Below are positions 15,419-23,547 of a stretch of 32,776 bases of DNA, piece by piece. The position numbers were made by a program, and so were the translations under genes. Each line of letters opens with the position of its first letter. Within the stretch, counting starts at the first letter, position 1. Source of the stretch: Nitrospirota bacterium (lineage in GTDB: Bacteria > Nitrospirota > Leptospirillia > Leptospirillales > Leptospirillaceae); the NCBI GenBank assembly GCA_021801345.1, contig JAJYYA010000017.1, positions 1 to 32,776 of the forward strand. The letters are read 5' to 3'. The notes beneath the pieces were generated by a model, which was not told the DNA's origin, did not search any database, and saw nothing but the letters and a program-made list of their open reading frames with translations.

Positions 15419-16674
15419 GTAATTCAAAATTTAAAGTCTTATTTTGCTGCAACAACTTACGCTTACACCTAAAAACGCTGAACACATCGCGCGATTTCAG
15501 GCATTCTTGGGGCATGGCGACCCTTCGGATTCCGACCCCCTCTTCGAACATTCCCCCCAGCAAGGCCCAAGGCCTTGTCGACAGGATTGCCGCCGCTTTC
15601 CGGGAACTTCCGGATTCCAGAAAGCCCGGGAACAATACGAAGTCCTCGATGCACGATGCGGCATGCTCGGCTTTCTCCGTGTTCTTCACCCAGTCTCCCT
15701 CCTTCCTGGCCTTCCAGAGGAATCTTGCGCTGACGACCGGCCGGAACAATGTGCAGTCCCTCTTCGGCGTGCATGACGTTCCGACGGACGTCCAGATCCG
15801 GAACATTCTGGATTCGGTCGAGGCGAAGGAGATGGCCCCGCTGATCCAGGGGGTCGGAGACACTCTCTGGGCCGAGGGATGTCTGTCGGATTACCAGGTC
15901 TTGAACGGGAGTGTTCTGATCGCCCTGGACGGAACCGACACCTTCTCCTCAGACAGCGGGATCCACTGCCCCTCCTGCCATGTGACCCATCGTTCGGACG
16001 GGAGCGTCCAGCATCGTCACATCGCGGTCACCCCGGCCCTGGTGGCCCCCGGAGAGCCCCGGGTCGTGCCTCTTCCCCCGGAGTTCGTCGTTCCCCAGGA
16101 TGGTCACGCCAAACAGGACTGCGAGATCCGGGCCGCCTCCCGCTGGATCGACGCCTGGGGGGCCCACTATGCCCCCTGGGGGGTCACCCTTCTGGGGGAC
16201 GACCTCTATGCCCATCAGCCCTTCTGCGAGAAGGTGAAGGCGGCCGGATTCCATTTCCTCTTCACCTGCAAGCCCGCGTCCCATCCAACCCTCACCGAAT
16301 GGGTCGACGACTTCACCCGCTCCGGGCAGATCGGAACCCACAGCGTCATCCTCGCCAGGAGTCAGGGGAAGCCCAAGGGCAAGCGGATTCCCAAGGTCGT
16401 CCGGGAGCGCTGGTCCTTCCGCTTTATGGCCGATCTTCCGCTCCGCGACGCGGACGACGCCCTTCTGGCGAACTGGTTCGAACTCACCGTCACCGATGAA
16501 GAGACCGACAAGGTCCTCTACCTGAACTCCTGGATCACCGATCATCCGATCACCTTCGACACGCTCGTCGATCTTGCCAAGGCGGGCCGGGCTCGATGGA
16601 AGATCGAGAACGTGCGACGAGCTATGCTCGTCAGAAATTGTTCGATGCAACAATCTGTTGAATCTGTTGCATAG
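15419..16674 (+). mobile_element. ISNCY-type element, right part missing
   Basis: The left end (from about 15419) is shared with the shorter copy at 12463-12735, so the left boundary is supported. The transposase gene starts at 15514 (MATLRI), giving 386 residues to the stop at 16674. DDE residues are seen in LIALDGTDTFSS, TLLGDDLYAHQPFCE and ARWKIENV. Right after this last Glu the sequence leaves the family (usually a longer tail with HNFGHG) and ends in an unrelated stretch, RRAMLVRNCSMQQ. Thus the C-terminus and right end were lost near 16612. The protein may be expressed but should not transpose. The ISNCY label is from memory of the motif pattern. Confidence 0.72.
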
Positions 16675-16942
16675 AGAACCGTCTGTTCCTTCAGACGGAA
16701 CCTCACCAGATGGGCATTGATGATAACGTCTTTGTCCAAAGCTCTGGTGACAATGTACCGGAAGCCGATGAAAAAGATCGCTCTCGGGTCGTTCCGGATT
16801 TTAAACCTCTCCTCGACTTGTGGGGAGGAGGCAGACCTATCCTTCGTTCTCCTAATTGTCTTGTCTTTATCGTAGAATTAAGTCCATACTTTAAATCATC
16901 ATTTGATGCCTATAATAGATGCATAATTAGAAGGAAGAACCC
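16675..16942. other. Scar region and vapBC promoter
   Basis: 16700-16790 contains a small piece of the unidentified repeat (GCCGATGAAAAAGATCGCTC at 16764-16783). A minus-strand coding-like run at 16680-16735 (NAHLVRFRLKEQTVL) is not recognised. The last part is AT-rich and has TATAAT at 16911-16916 with no good -35. A purine-rich AAGGAAG at about 16931-16937 can serve as ribosome-binding site for the antitoxin gene at 16943. Confidence 0.45.
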
Positions 16943-17152
16943 ATGAGAACAACCTTGAACATTGAAGATGAACTCTTGGACAGGGCCCGGCGGGTGAGCG
17001 GACTGAAAGAAAAGACGGTCCTGGTCCGTGAGGGTCTGAAAGCCCTGATCGAACGTGAAAGCGCAAGGCGTCTGGCTCTTCTTGGAGGCAGCGAACCCCA
17101 GATGGAAACGATTCCCCGCCGTCGACCCAGATCCGGGATCGGTTCGGCATGA
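16943..17152 (+). CDS. vapB: VapB-type antitoxin (PF09957-like)
   Basis: 69 residues. The start MRTTLNIEDELLDRARRVSG is the standard opening of this antitoxin group, followed by KEKTVLVREGLKALIERESARRL and a short toxin-binding tail. It overlaps vapC by four bases. The promoter lies in the AT-rich block just upstream (TATAAT at 16911-16916). Confidence 0.93.
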   Translation: MRTTLNIEDELLDRARRVSGLKEKTVLVREGLKALIERESARRLALLGGSEPQMETIPRRRPRSGIGSA

Positions 17153-17520
17153 TTCTGGTCGACAGTTCGGTCTGGATCGACCATCTGCGAAAGGGAGAAT
17201 CGGTCTTGGGGGAACTTCTGAATGCCTGTCGGGTGATGATCCATCCATTCATCGTCGGAGAAATTGCCTGTGGAAACCTGAAAAACAGAGACGAAATCCT
17301 CACCCTCCTCCAGAATCTGCCGGCCATGCCATGCGCCACTGATGACGAGGTCTTGATTTTCATCGAAAAGAAGGGTCTCCCGGGAAAAGGGATCGGCTAC
17401 CTTGATGCCCACCTCTTGACCTCGGTCTCGCTGTCGGGAACCGGGTTTCTCTGGACTCGCGACAAGCGGTTGCTCTCCGTCGCCCAATCCCTCGGTCTCT
17501 CCTTTTCGGCAGGGCAGTGA
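17149..17520 (+). CDS. vapC: VapC-type PIN-domain toxin
   Basis: 123 residues. PIN motifs are complete: ILVDSSVWIDHLR with D5, E38 in FIVGEIACG, YLDAHLLTSV with D86 and LWTRDKRL with D105. It should be a Mg-dependent ribonuclease acting on tRNA or rRNA. The last third of the gene and 90 bases downstream recur as a relic at 11229-11485, where the Trp codon of LWTRD has become a stop. The start overlaps the VapB stop. Confidence 0.94.
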   Translation: MILVDSSVWIDHLRKGESVLGELLNACRVMIHPFIVGEIACGNLKNRDEILTLLQNLPAMPCATDDEVLIFIEKKGLPGKGIGYLDAHLLTSVSLSGTGFLWTRDKRLLSVAQSLGLSFSAGQ

Positions 17521-17598
17521 TAGGAGGGCAAAGAGTCGCCCGCTGTGACTGGCAGGCCGGCCAGATTTTTCTCAATTCGAAGGAGACTCCTCTCGGCA

Positions 17599-17796
17599 AG
17601 AGACGTCAGGAAAGGAAAAGCCGATGAAAAAGATCGCTCTCATGTCTTCGACCCTCTCTCCGGTCCCCAGATGCCGGACCGAAAAGTTTGGCGAAGATTA
17701 AGGGGGGCTTTCGGCGGGTGACGCAGACAATCCAAAGAGCTCAAAGGTCCAGAGGAGATGCAAGGAGCCAGACGCCTTCGGGACTTCCTGAAAGAA
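17599..17796. repeat. Unidentified 0.2-kb repeat, copy 2
   Basis: Near-identical partner of 14263-14461. It lies directly downstream of vapC and upstream of the abiE promoter. The whole 17521-17885 stretch has no recognisable gene. The abiE promoter should lie near TTGTATTTTTGTCTGTTTTT at about 17851-17870, but the exact boxes are unclear. Confidence 0.8.
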
Positions 17797-17885
17797 TTTG
17801 TGCCGTCCCGGAATACAGCATTCGGGGCTCCCAACCCATACGCAAAAGCCTTGTATTTTTGTCTGTTTTTGCATATGATTCGGGA

Positions 17886-18704
17886 ATGGTTTCCATTGAT
17901 CAATTCGTCGATGACCGGCTTCTCCATGGTCGGGCGCACTTCAACCGCGAAGAGGCGCTGGCTGCGGTCGACCTGAGTCCTGATGGCCTGACCGCCGCGA
18001 TCACACGGCTGGTGAAAAAACAGCGGCTGGCCAACCCTCGCCATGGCTTCTACCTGATCCTGCGTCCCGAGGACCAGATGACCGGCGCTCCCGATCCCGC
18101 GCGTTGGATCGATCCCTTGATGAAGTACCAGTGTCTCGACTACCGCATCTCGCTGTTGCGTGCTGCGGCCTTCCACGGTTCATCGCATCAGGCCGCCATG
18201 GTCTTTCAGGTGGTCGTTCCCAAGCAATTGCGGGACTTCGAAATCGGACGCCATCGCCTCCAATTTCTTTACCAGACCCCTAAGGCCTTCGCAAAGCTCA
18301 ATCAACCCGATTGGCTCGACAGGATGAAAAGTGACGCCGGTTTTGCCCAAGTGGCTGGCGTCGAACTGACGTTGCTGGATTGCATACGCTACTTCCACAA
18401 GGCCGCCGGCATTAACGGCGTTGCTCAGATCGCCAAGGACATTGGAGCCAAGGCCAAGCCGCGCGTACTTGCCAAAGCGGCCATTGCCTATGAAAACTCG
18501 TCCGTGCGACGGCTGGGCTACCTGCTCGAACGGGCAGGGCACACGCGCCAAGCCAACGCGCTGGCGGCCTTCGCCGAGAAGTCGAAGACAGCGGTGCTGC
18601 TGGATCCTGCCGTCAAGCCCCTCCTTGGATCCCTATCCGGGCGTTACGAGAAAGACGACCGGTGGAAGCTCGTCATCAACGAACCCGTGGAGATCGACTT
18701 TTGA
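17886..18704 (+). CDS. abiEi: AbiEi-family antitoxin
   Basis: 272 residues from the ATG at 17886; the frame is open further upstream but that part belongs to the repeat. The N-terminal winged-helix segment is FNREEALAAVDLSPDGLTAAI and KKQRLANPRHGFYLIL, followed by RWIDPLMKYQCLDYRISLLRAA, FQVVVPKQLRDF and a C-terminal domain with VRRLGYLLERAGH. This agrees with AbiEi antitoxins of type IV TA/abortive-infection systems, which repress the abiE promoter and counteract the nucleotidyltransferase toxin. It appears intact. Codon use (many CGC, GCG and CTG) differs from neighbours, pointing to transfer. The stop overlaps the abiEii start by four bases (TTGA). Confidence 0.9.
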   Translation: MVSIDQFVDDRLLHGRAHFNREEALAAVDLSPDGLTAAITRLVKKQRLANPRHGFYLILRPEDQMTGAPDPARWIDPLMKYQCLDYRISLLRAAAFHGSSHQAAMVFQVVVPKQLRDFEIGRHRLQFLYQTPKAFAKLNQPDWLDRMKSDAGFAQVAGVELTLLDCIRYFHKAAGINGVAQIAKDIGAKAKPRVLAKAAIAYENSSVRRLGYLLERAGHTRQANALAAFAEKSKTAVLLDPAVKPLLGSLSGRYEKDDRWKLVINEPVEIDF

Positions 18705-19486
18705 TTCCGGCTTCCTACATCCAGGATTGGAGCACGAAAGCCCCTTGGGCCGACGCGCGTCAGATCGAGCAGGATCTGATCATCAGCCGCGCGTTGTGCG
18801 ACCTGATGAACGCGCCGATGCTAAAAGACAAGATCGCTTTCCGCGGTGGCACCGCAATCAACAAACTATTGTTCAAGCAGCCGCTTTGTCATGGCTCGGC
18901 AAGTGCAATCGTGAGCAGGCCGGACATTCTATGCACCTGGTATTTAAGTTCACGCCCGAAGTTGATCCGCAGGCAGAACTGATGCTCAAGGTCGAGATCA
19001 ATACCCGCGAGCACGAGCGCCTGTTCGGCATCAGGGCTTACCCCTTCGCAGTAGACAGTGACTGGTATCAGGGCAAGACCGAGATCGCGTCCTTCGAACC
19101 CGAAGAGCTGTTCGGCACCAAGCTGCGTGCGCTGCTGCAGCGACGCAAGAACCGCGACCTCTTCGATCTGCACCATGGGCTCAACCAGCTCGCCATCGAG
19201 ACAAGCTCATCGCCTGTTCGACCACTACCTGGCGCTTGAAGGCAAACACATCACGCGCGCCGTTGCCGAGCAGATCATGCTGGAAAAGCTCACACGCAGT
19301 CTGACCGAAGACATCGCGCCACAACTGCCGGCCGGCGTCCGCTTCAACGACGACGATGCGATACAGGCTTTCGAGCGCGTCTGGGAGGAACTCATCGTCG
19401 GCATCAAAGGCGATGCCTGGAAGCTGACCGACAAAGCGATCGAAGAACTGCGCGCAAAGAAATATCCGGGCCTATTGAGCCGGTAA
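18701..19486 (+). pseudogene. abiEii: AbiEii-family nucleotidyltransferase toxin, catalytic part deleted
   Basis: The gene starts with a TTG at 18701 (LIPASYIQDWSTKAPWADARQ). It reads well up to AFRGGTAINKLLFKQPL near 18887. There the frame changes, and LGKCNREQAGHSMHLVFKF follows at once. In normal members the G-S/T motif GGT is followed within a few residues by the metal-binding block of the type RYSEDIDL; that block and more are missing. A second frameshift near 19200 separates KNRDLFDLHHGLNQLA from the C-terminal HYLALEGKHITRAVAEQIM. Intact AbiEii is about 290-310 residues. Without the Asp pair the toxin cannot be active. Confidence 0.88.
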
Positions 19487-19530
19487 GGGGATACCCTGTA
19501 TTTGGGGAGCCTGGCAACTTCACGGTTTTG

Positions 19531-19770
19531 ATGTTGCAACAATGTGACGGGATTTCTCCCTGGGAGATCGCCGGAGCCCTCGACCCCGACAGCCTCCGGT
19601 TCCTGAACACGGAGACGATCGGCCTGTCGTTCGAGAAAAGTCACATGGATCTCGTAGTGGAGTGCCGGATCTCCGGAACCCTCTCCCAGCTCTATCTGCC
19701 AATCGAGCACAAGTCCTCTCCCGACCCGGAGGTTTTCCTCCAGATGCTCCGGTACATGGATGCCTCCTCT
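19531..19770 (+). pseudogene. Rpn/YhgA-type PD-(D/E)XK nuclease, fragment
   Basis: About 80 codons contain the core of the Transposase_31/Rpn family: SLRFLNTETIGLSFEKSHMD, then LVVECRISGT and LYLPIEHKSSPDPEVFLQML. The Asp of SHMDLVVE and E-x-K of IEHKSS fit the PD-(D/E)XK active site of these recombination-promoting nucleases. The N-terminal 30-40 residues and the whole C-terminal domain are absent, and sequence of a minus-strand aminopeptidase follows directly. Confidence 0.8.
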
Positions 19771-19774
19771 CATT

Positions 19775-20690
19775 TCCCAACCAGGGGGAGAGGACCAACC
19801 CCCGCGCCCGGTCGAAGAGGGCCGGGTACGGGATCCGGGGAAGCGAATACAGGAGCTTGTTCTTTTCTCCCTGAATGTCGATCCGGGAGGTCAGCGCCAC
19901 GACAAAGTCGAAGGCCGCGGCCCCTCCCTGGCGCGATTGCCCCCTGGAAGACCGCGAAGCGAAGGTCGGCGGGAAGATCTGCGGGATCCTCCCGGTATTC
20001 GGAAAAGCGGCGGACAGCCTCCTCCAGGATCGACGCCTTCCCGAAGCGGACCAGAAATCCCAGAAAGCTCGACCGGAGAAGGCGCCGCTGATGGGACTCC
20101 TTCTCCGCGGGCAAGAATCCCAAGCGGTCGAAGGCGGGGCGGACCAGGGCCGCCCCCCACCGGCGAAACGTCGTCTCCCCCTCCTTCAGGGGCCAGGGCC
20201 CAGGGCCCCAGAGCCCAGGCCCCGTCGATCGCGAACAGGGTCCCGGCGATGTCCGACCGGACGGCGCAGGAGCTCTCCTACTTCATCGACTCAAGATGCG
20301 ACACAAAAGTCCCCGATCGGGACCAGCTCCCGACCGGACGAAGACGAAGAGGTCGTTTTCCAGAATCAGGCGGGGAAGGGGCGAGAGGCGCCCCTCACGG
20401 AGGGCCCTCGCCGGTCCGGCATAAAGGGCTCCATAGAAGAGCCCCCGGACATCCCCCGTCTGTCCGGAGCGGACATTGCCCCGGTCGGACCGGGGGGCCT
20501 CCCGGGGATCGCCGACGGGCGTTTTCTTGGGAGAAAGGCGAACGGCCTCCCTCCCCTCCTCCGAGACCCCGGTCATGAGAAGCCAGACGGGAGAGGAGGA
20601 TGGAGGATTTGGACTTCCGGGCCAGGTGCTCCTCCCTGCGGATGAAAAAATCTTGCTGGAGGAGGCGGATCCCGCTAAAAGGTGCCAAAG
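19775..20690 (-). pseudogene. M1-family aminopeptidase (PepN/ERAP1_C-like), C-terminal half, decayed
   Basis: Minus-strand reading over several frames gives a piece resembling the end of the third domain (GNVRSGQTGDVRGLFYGALYAG, cf. the family text NVGQTGFYRV.YD). It continues with REGRLSPLPRLILENDLFVFV and the ERAP1_C-like region: RPAFDRLGFLPAEKESHQ, RRLLRSSFLGFLVRFGKASI, then EYREDPADLPADLRFAVFQ, and finally EKNKLLYSLPRIPYPALFD. The zinc-binding peptidase domain is not present. Frameshifts are frequent. Parts of the first 350 bases recur twice at 23757-24105 and 25270-25515. The identification rests on the remembered order of helical repeats. Confidence 0.7.
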
Positions 20691-20722
20691 TCAATTGCGA
20701 CTATGAATACAACGGAGTACAG

Positions 20723-20756
20723 TTTTACCACGGATACCAAGCTATCCGTGGTAAAA
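20723..20756. repeat. Perfect 14-bp-stem hairpin
   Basis: TTTTACCACGGATA (20723-20736) pairs perfectly with TATCCGTGGTAAAA (20743-20756) around the loop CCAAGC. It lies about 60-100 bases before the omegaRNA scaffold. No U-tract follows beyond the AAAA/TTTT ends of the stem. It might be a bidirectional terminator, a transposon-end hairpin or a protein-binding palindrome. Confidence 0.75.
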
Positions 20757-20785
20757 TCGAGGAGGTTCACACAGCGTCAACCACC

Positions 20786-20801
20786 CCGCCGTGAACGGCG
20801 G
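20786..20801. repeat. CCGCCG/CGGCGG hairpin at the left border of the iscB element
   Basis: The hairpin CCGCCG-TGAA-CGGCGG, preceded by CAACCACC and followed by AGCTTGAAAGG, resembles subterminal hairpins of IS200/IS605-type elements. It sits just left of the presumed omegaRNA scaffold, so it may mark the element's left end or the right end of an older element. Confidence 0.5.
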
Positions 20802-20814
20802 AGCTTGAAAGGAG

Positions 20815-21080
20815 GTTCGACAAGCTCGGGTTGACCAGAAAGAGCGGTATCCAACCCGCTACGCTGACCATAGGCAAGAAGACCCACCCCGGGATGCTTC
20901 CTCAGTTCCGGGCTCTGGAACGTGCGGATGCAGACAACCGCGAGGGCAAGGACGAAACGGTCCGCACGAGGGGGAGAGATCCCCTAAAGCCGGTGGTCAC
21001 CATTTTCGAGGGGAGACGCTTCGCATGAAGCGCGTTACGGCGGAAAGCGCCAGTGCAACGTAAGTTTTTGAGGAGTTTCC
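20815..21080 (+). ncRNA. omegaRNA (HEARO-type RNA) of the IscB element
   Basis: The roughly 265 bases before iscB have no coding frame but are rich in stem-forming blocks. The segment CCCACCCCGGGATGCTTCC, CAGTTCCGGGCTCTGGAACG and TGCGGATGCAGAC (20882-20937) strongly resembles the conserved core of known omegaRNAs (GCACCC.GGGAT..CCCAGT.CCCGGAACTGC.TAGCGGATGC). An upstream GCGGTATCCAACCCGCTACG stem (20843-20862) and downstream GAGGGGGAGAGATCCCCT stem (20969-20986) fit the model. The 5' boundary and guide cannot be fixed by eye; in characterised systems the guide is the sequence directly 5' of the scaffold, here somewhere near 20800-20820. The RNA would direct IscB to a matching DNA target. Confidence 0.8.
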
Positions 21081-22460
21081 ATGCAGGTTTTCGTACTCGA
21101 CAAACACAAAAAGCCTCTCATGCCCTGCCACCCGGCCCGGGCACGGGAGCTTCTCGGGAACGGGAAGGCGGTGGTCCACAAGAGGGCCCCCTTCACGATC
21201 CGGCTCAAAGACCGGGTCGGGGGCGAGGTCCAGCCGGTCCGGATCAAGATCGATCCGGGATCGAAGACCACCGGGATCGCCCTGGTCCGGGAGGAGACGG
21301 TCGTCTCCCCCGAGGCGGGAGAGGCGGAGACGACCGCCCACGTCCTCTTCCTGGCGGAGCTTACCCACCGGGGCGGAGCGATCCGGGACCGGCTGACCGC
21401 CCGGAGAGCCTTCAGAAGACGACGACGGTCGAAGCTTCGGCACCGGGCCCCGCGCTTCGACAATCGGACAAGAACAGAGGGTTGCCTTCCGCCCTCCCTC
21501 CAGCACCGGGTCGACACGACCGCCTCCTGGGTAACGCGTCTCCGGAAGAGTGCTCCCGTGTCCGGCATCAGCCAGGAGCTGGTCCGGTTCGATATGCAGA
21601 AGGTGGAAAATCCGGAGATTTCCGGAGCCGAGTATCAGCAGGGGACGCTGGCCGGCTACGAGGTTCGGGAGTATCTGCTTGAGAAGTGGGGGCGTTCCTG
21701 CGCCTATTGCGGGAAGACGGACGTTCCTCTGGAGATCGATCATATCCATCCCCGGTCGAAGGGCGGGTCGGACCGCGTCGCCAACCTGACGCTGGCCTGC
21801 CGCCCCTGCAACGAGAAGAAGGGGAACCGTCCCGTCGAGGCGTTTCTGGAAAAGAAGACGGAGTGTCTCAAAAAGATCCTCGCCCGGGCCAAGGCGCCCC
21901 TCCGGGACGCCGCCGCGGTGAACGCCACCCGGTGGAATCTCTTCAAGAGGCTTAAGCTGACGGGTCTTCCCGTCGAAACGGGTTCAGCCGGGCGGACGAA
22001 ATGGAACCGGACCCGGCTCGGGCTCCCGAAGACCCATTCTCTTGATGCGGCTTGCGTCGGAGACGTGGACCGCATTGAGGGCGGGAACCGTCCCGTCCTG
22101 AGCATAAAGGCCACGGGACGGGGAAGCTACCAGAGAACCCGCCTCGATGCCTTCGGGTTCCCGAGGGGGTTCCTCACCCGAAAGAAAGCACACTTTGGAT
22201 TTGCGACCGGGGATCTGGTCCGGGCCGTTGTGACGACGGGCAAGAAGATCGGCACCTATGTCGGACGGGTGGCTGTCCGGGCTTCGGGGAGTTTCAACCT
22301 CCAAGCCGGATCGGGGCTGGTTCAGGGGATTTTCCACAAGGTTTGCCGGCTTCTTCAGAGAGCCGACGGGTACGGGTATTCATTGGCAACGCCCAACAGA
22401 AAGAAGAGCGCATTCCTCCCCGGCATCAATGCCGGGGTTTCCATTGCGCGCAGAGGATGA
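21081..22460 (+). CDS. iscB: IscB RNA-guided nuclease (RuvC-like/HNH)
   Basis: 459 residues, start preceded by AGGAG. The PLMP-type N-terminus (DKHKKPLMPCHPARARELL, residues 7-25) and RRXRR domain are followed by RuvC-I (KIDPGSKTTGIAL with D58), an arginine-rich bridge helix (RRAFRRRRRSKLRHR, about 108-122) and RuvC-II (ELVRFD with E166). The HNH domain has C207/C210, DHIHP with H221 and H223, N235, and C240/C243. RuvC-III is KTHSLDAACVG with H319 and D322. All catalytic residues are present and the length fits the 400-500 of the family. With the upstream omegaRNA it should be a working RNA-guided DNA endonuclease. The extreme C-terminus (PGINAGVSIARRG) is encoded across a hairpin that probably marks the element's right end. 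No TnpA gene is present. The ATGA at the end overlaps the next gene. Confidence 0.95.
   Translation: MQVFVLDKHKKPLMPCHPARARELLGNGKAVVHKRAPFTIRLKDRVGGEVQPVRIKIDPGSKTTGIALVREETVVSPEAGEAETTAHVLFLAELTHRGGAIRDRLTARRAFRRRRRSKLRHRAPRFDNRTRTEGCLPPSLQHRVDTTASWVTRLRKSAPVSGISQELVRFDMQKVENPEISGAEYQQGTLAGYEVREYLLEKWGRSCAYCGKTDVPLEIDHIHPRSKGGSDRVANLTLACRPCNEKKGNRPVEAFLEKKTECLKKILARAKAPLRDAAAVNATRWNLFKRLKLTGLPVETGSAGRTKWNRTRLGLPKTHSLDAACVGDVDRIEGGNRPVLSIKATGRGSYQRTRLDAFGFPRGFLTRKKAHFGFATGDLVRAVVTTGKKIGTYVGRVAVRASGSFNLQAGSGLVQGIFHKVCRLLQRADGYGYSLATPNRKKSAFLPGINAGVSIARRG
22418..22437. repeat. Hairpin at the right end of the iscB element
   Basis: CCCCGGCAT (22418-22426) and ATGCCGGGG (22429-22437) form a perfect 9-bp stem around CA. 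Hairpins of this kind stand at the right end of IS200/IS605-type elements. It lies inside the last codons of iscB and 20 bases before the start of the next gene, suggesting that the element inserted right in front of that gene. Confidence 0.65.
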
Positions 22461-23488
22461 AAAATATACCGGCAATAGCGCAGACATTGTGCGCCGAAAT
22501 TTTTGACAACCTGTCTGGACTCCCGTCAGACATCCCCAAGGGCGGTTATTTTTTTGTAAAAACAGTAAGCGGACGGTCGTATGTTTATCACCGTATAGAC
22601 CGTCACGGTCGCACATACGACACGTCAATGGGCGAAGCCACCGAAGATCTAACGGCCAAAATTGAGCGAGTCAAAAAATCTCGCGAACATCTGGCCAGAT
22701 TGGCTGCCGCAGCAAAGGGCGCAGGCGCCGCGGAATGCGACAAGGTGGTCTGGCTGCTTGTGCGACAGCTGTACGACATTGGTTTTTTCGAAGCTGGCGG
22801 GTTAATTATTGGAACCAACGCGTTTATGGCTTATCAAAACGTTCTCGGCGTCAAGTGGCAGACGGGGACGGACAGCCTTCAAATATGCCAAACTATGGAC
22901 CTCGACGTCGCGTGGAACAACCGGTCTACTGTTGCGGTACCGACACATCTGGCAGAACGACTGACAGAAATGTTGGATGGGCTTGGTTTCGTGCCACAGT
23001 ATTCGACGACATCTAAAGCGGGAACGCCGGCATACAAAAACTCAGCGGGGTATTCCTTCGAGGTGCTGACGCCGGAGGTCGGCAGACCTGGGCCCCCCGT
23101 TGTTCCGGCCCCCAAGCTGGGCAGACATGCACAGTCGTTGAGATTCCTCGATTTTCTTATAAAAGACCCCCTCCCCGCCATTGCTTTTCGAGGAGAAAGC
23201 GCCGTTAAGCTGTTGGTGCCGGCACCGGCAAGATTTGCAATACACAAAATCGCCATTTCTACCGTGAGAAACAATCCATACAAGAAACAGAAAGATCTTA
23301 TCCAAGCATCCAGCCTCGCCGAGATATTGGCCCGCGAGGATCCAGTTAGTCTAGCAAGCTCGTATCGCGAGTTCGTTGGAAGAGGGCCTGCCTGGCGGAA
23401 TATGCTTTCGAGTGGTGTGGCAAGCTTGCAGACAAATGCCAGAGCGGCTATTTGCTCCGTTGCAGCTCGTGGCCACGACGACATATAG
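22457..23488 (+). CDS. PF12281-type (GSU2403-like) nucleotidyltransferase-fold protein 2
   Basis: 343 residues from the ATG at 22457, which overlaps the iscB stop (ATGA). The same family marks as in the gene at 7898 are seen: LIIGTNAFMAYQNVLGVKWQ, MDLDVAW with the two aspartates, FEVLTPEVG and ARFAIHKIAIS. N-terminal SGRSYVYHRIDRHGRTYDTS corresponds to RPYWYLQISGKDRRLEYVYV of the other copy. Overall similarity between the two is clearly partial, so they are distant homologues, not a recent duplication. Codon use is more A/T-rich than in iscB. No ribosome-binding site stands at a good distance, so translation may depend on coupling to iscB. The biochemical role is not known to me. Confidence 0.85.
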   Translation: MKNIPAIAQTLCAEIFDNLSGLPSDIPKGGYFFVKTVSGRSYVYHRIDRHGRTYDTSMGEATEDLTAKIERVKKSREHLARLAAAAKGAGAAECDKVVWLLVRQLYDIGFFEAGGLIIGTNAFMAYQNVLGVKWQTGTDSLQICQTMDLDVAWNNRSTVAVPTHLAERLTEMLDGLGFVPQYSTTSKAGTPAYKNSAGYSFEVLTPEVGRPGPPVVPAPKLGRHAQSLRFLDFLIKDPLPAIAFRGESAVKLLVPAPARFAIHKIAISTVRNNPYKKQKDLIQASSLAEILAREDPVSLASSYREFVGRGPAWRNMLSSGVASLQTNARAAICSVAARGHDDI

Positions 23489-23547
23489 CGTGCTTGGTTT
23501 TGCAATACGCTGTGCTCCGTGGGTTTGTTTCCTATTGTAGCCGGAGG

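Noticed and set aside
15949-16653. A 234-codon frame opposite the ISNCY-type transposase
   Set aside because: It is the complement of an identifiable transposase and has no independent domain or ribosome-binding site.
12157-17520. An integron cassette array as the explanation for the TA cluster
   Set aside because: No integrase gene and no recurrent attC-like palindromes between pairs were found, and the genes lie on both strands.
19760-20645. Long proline/arginine-rich open frames on the plus strand
   Set aside because: They are antisense to the M1 aminopeptidase relic, whose motifs are on the minus strand. The low-complexity composition comes from GC-rich codons read in the wrong frame.
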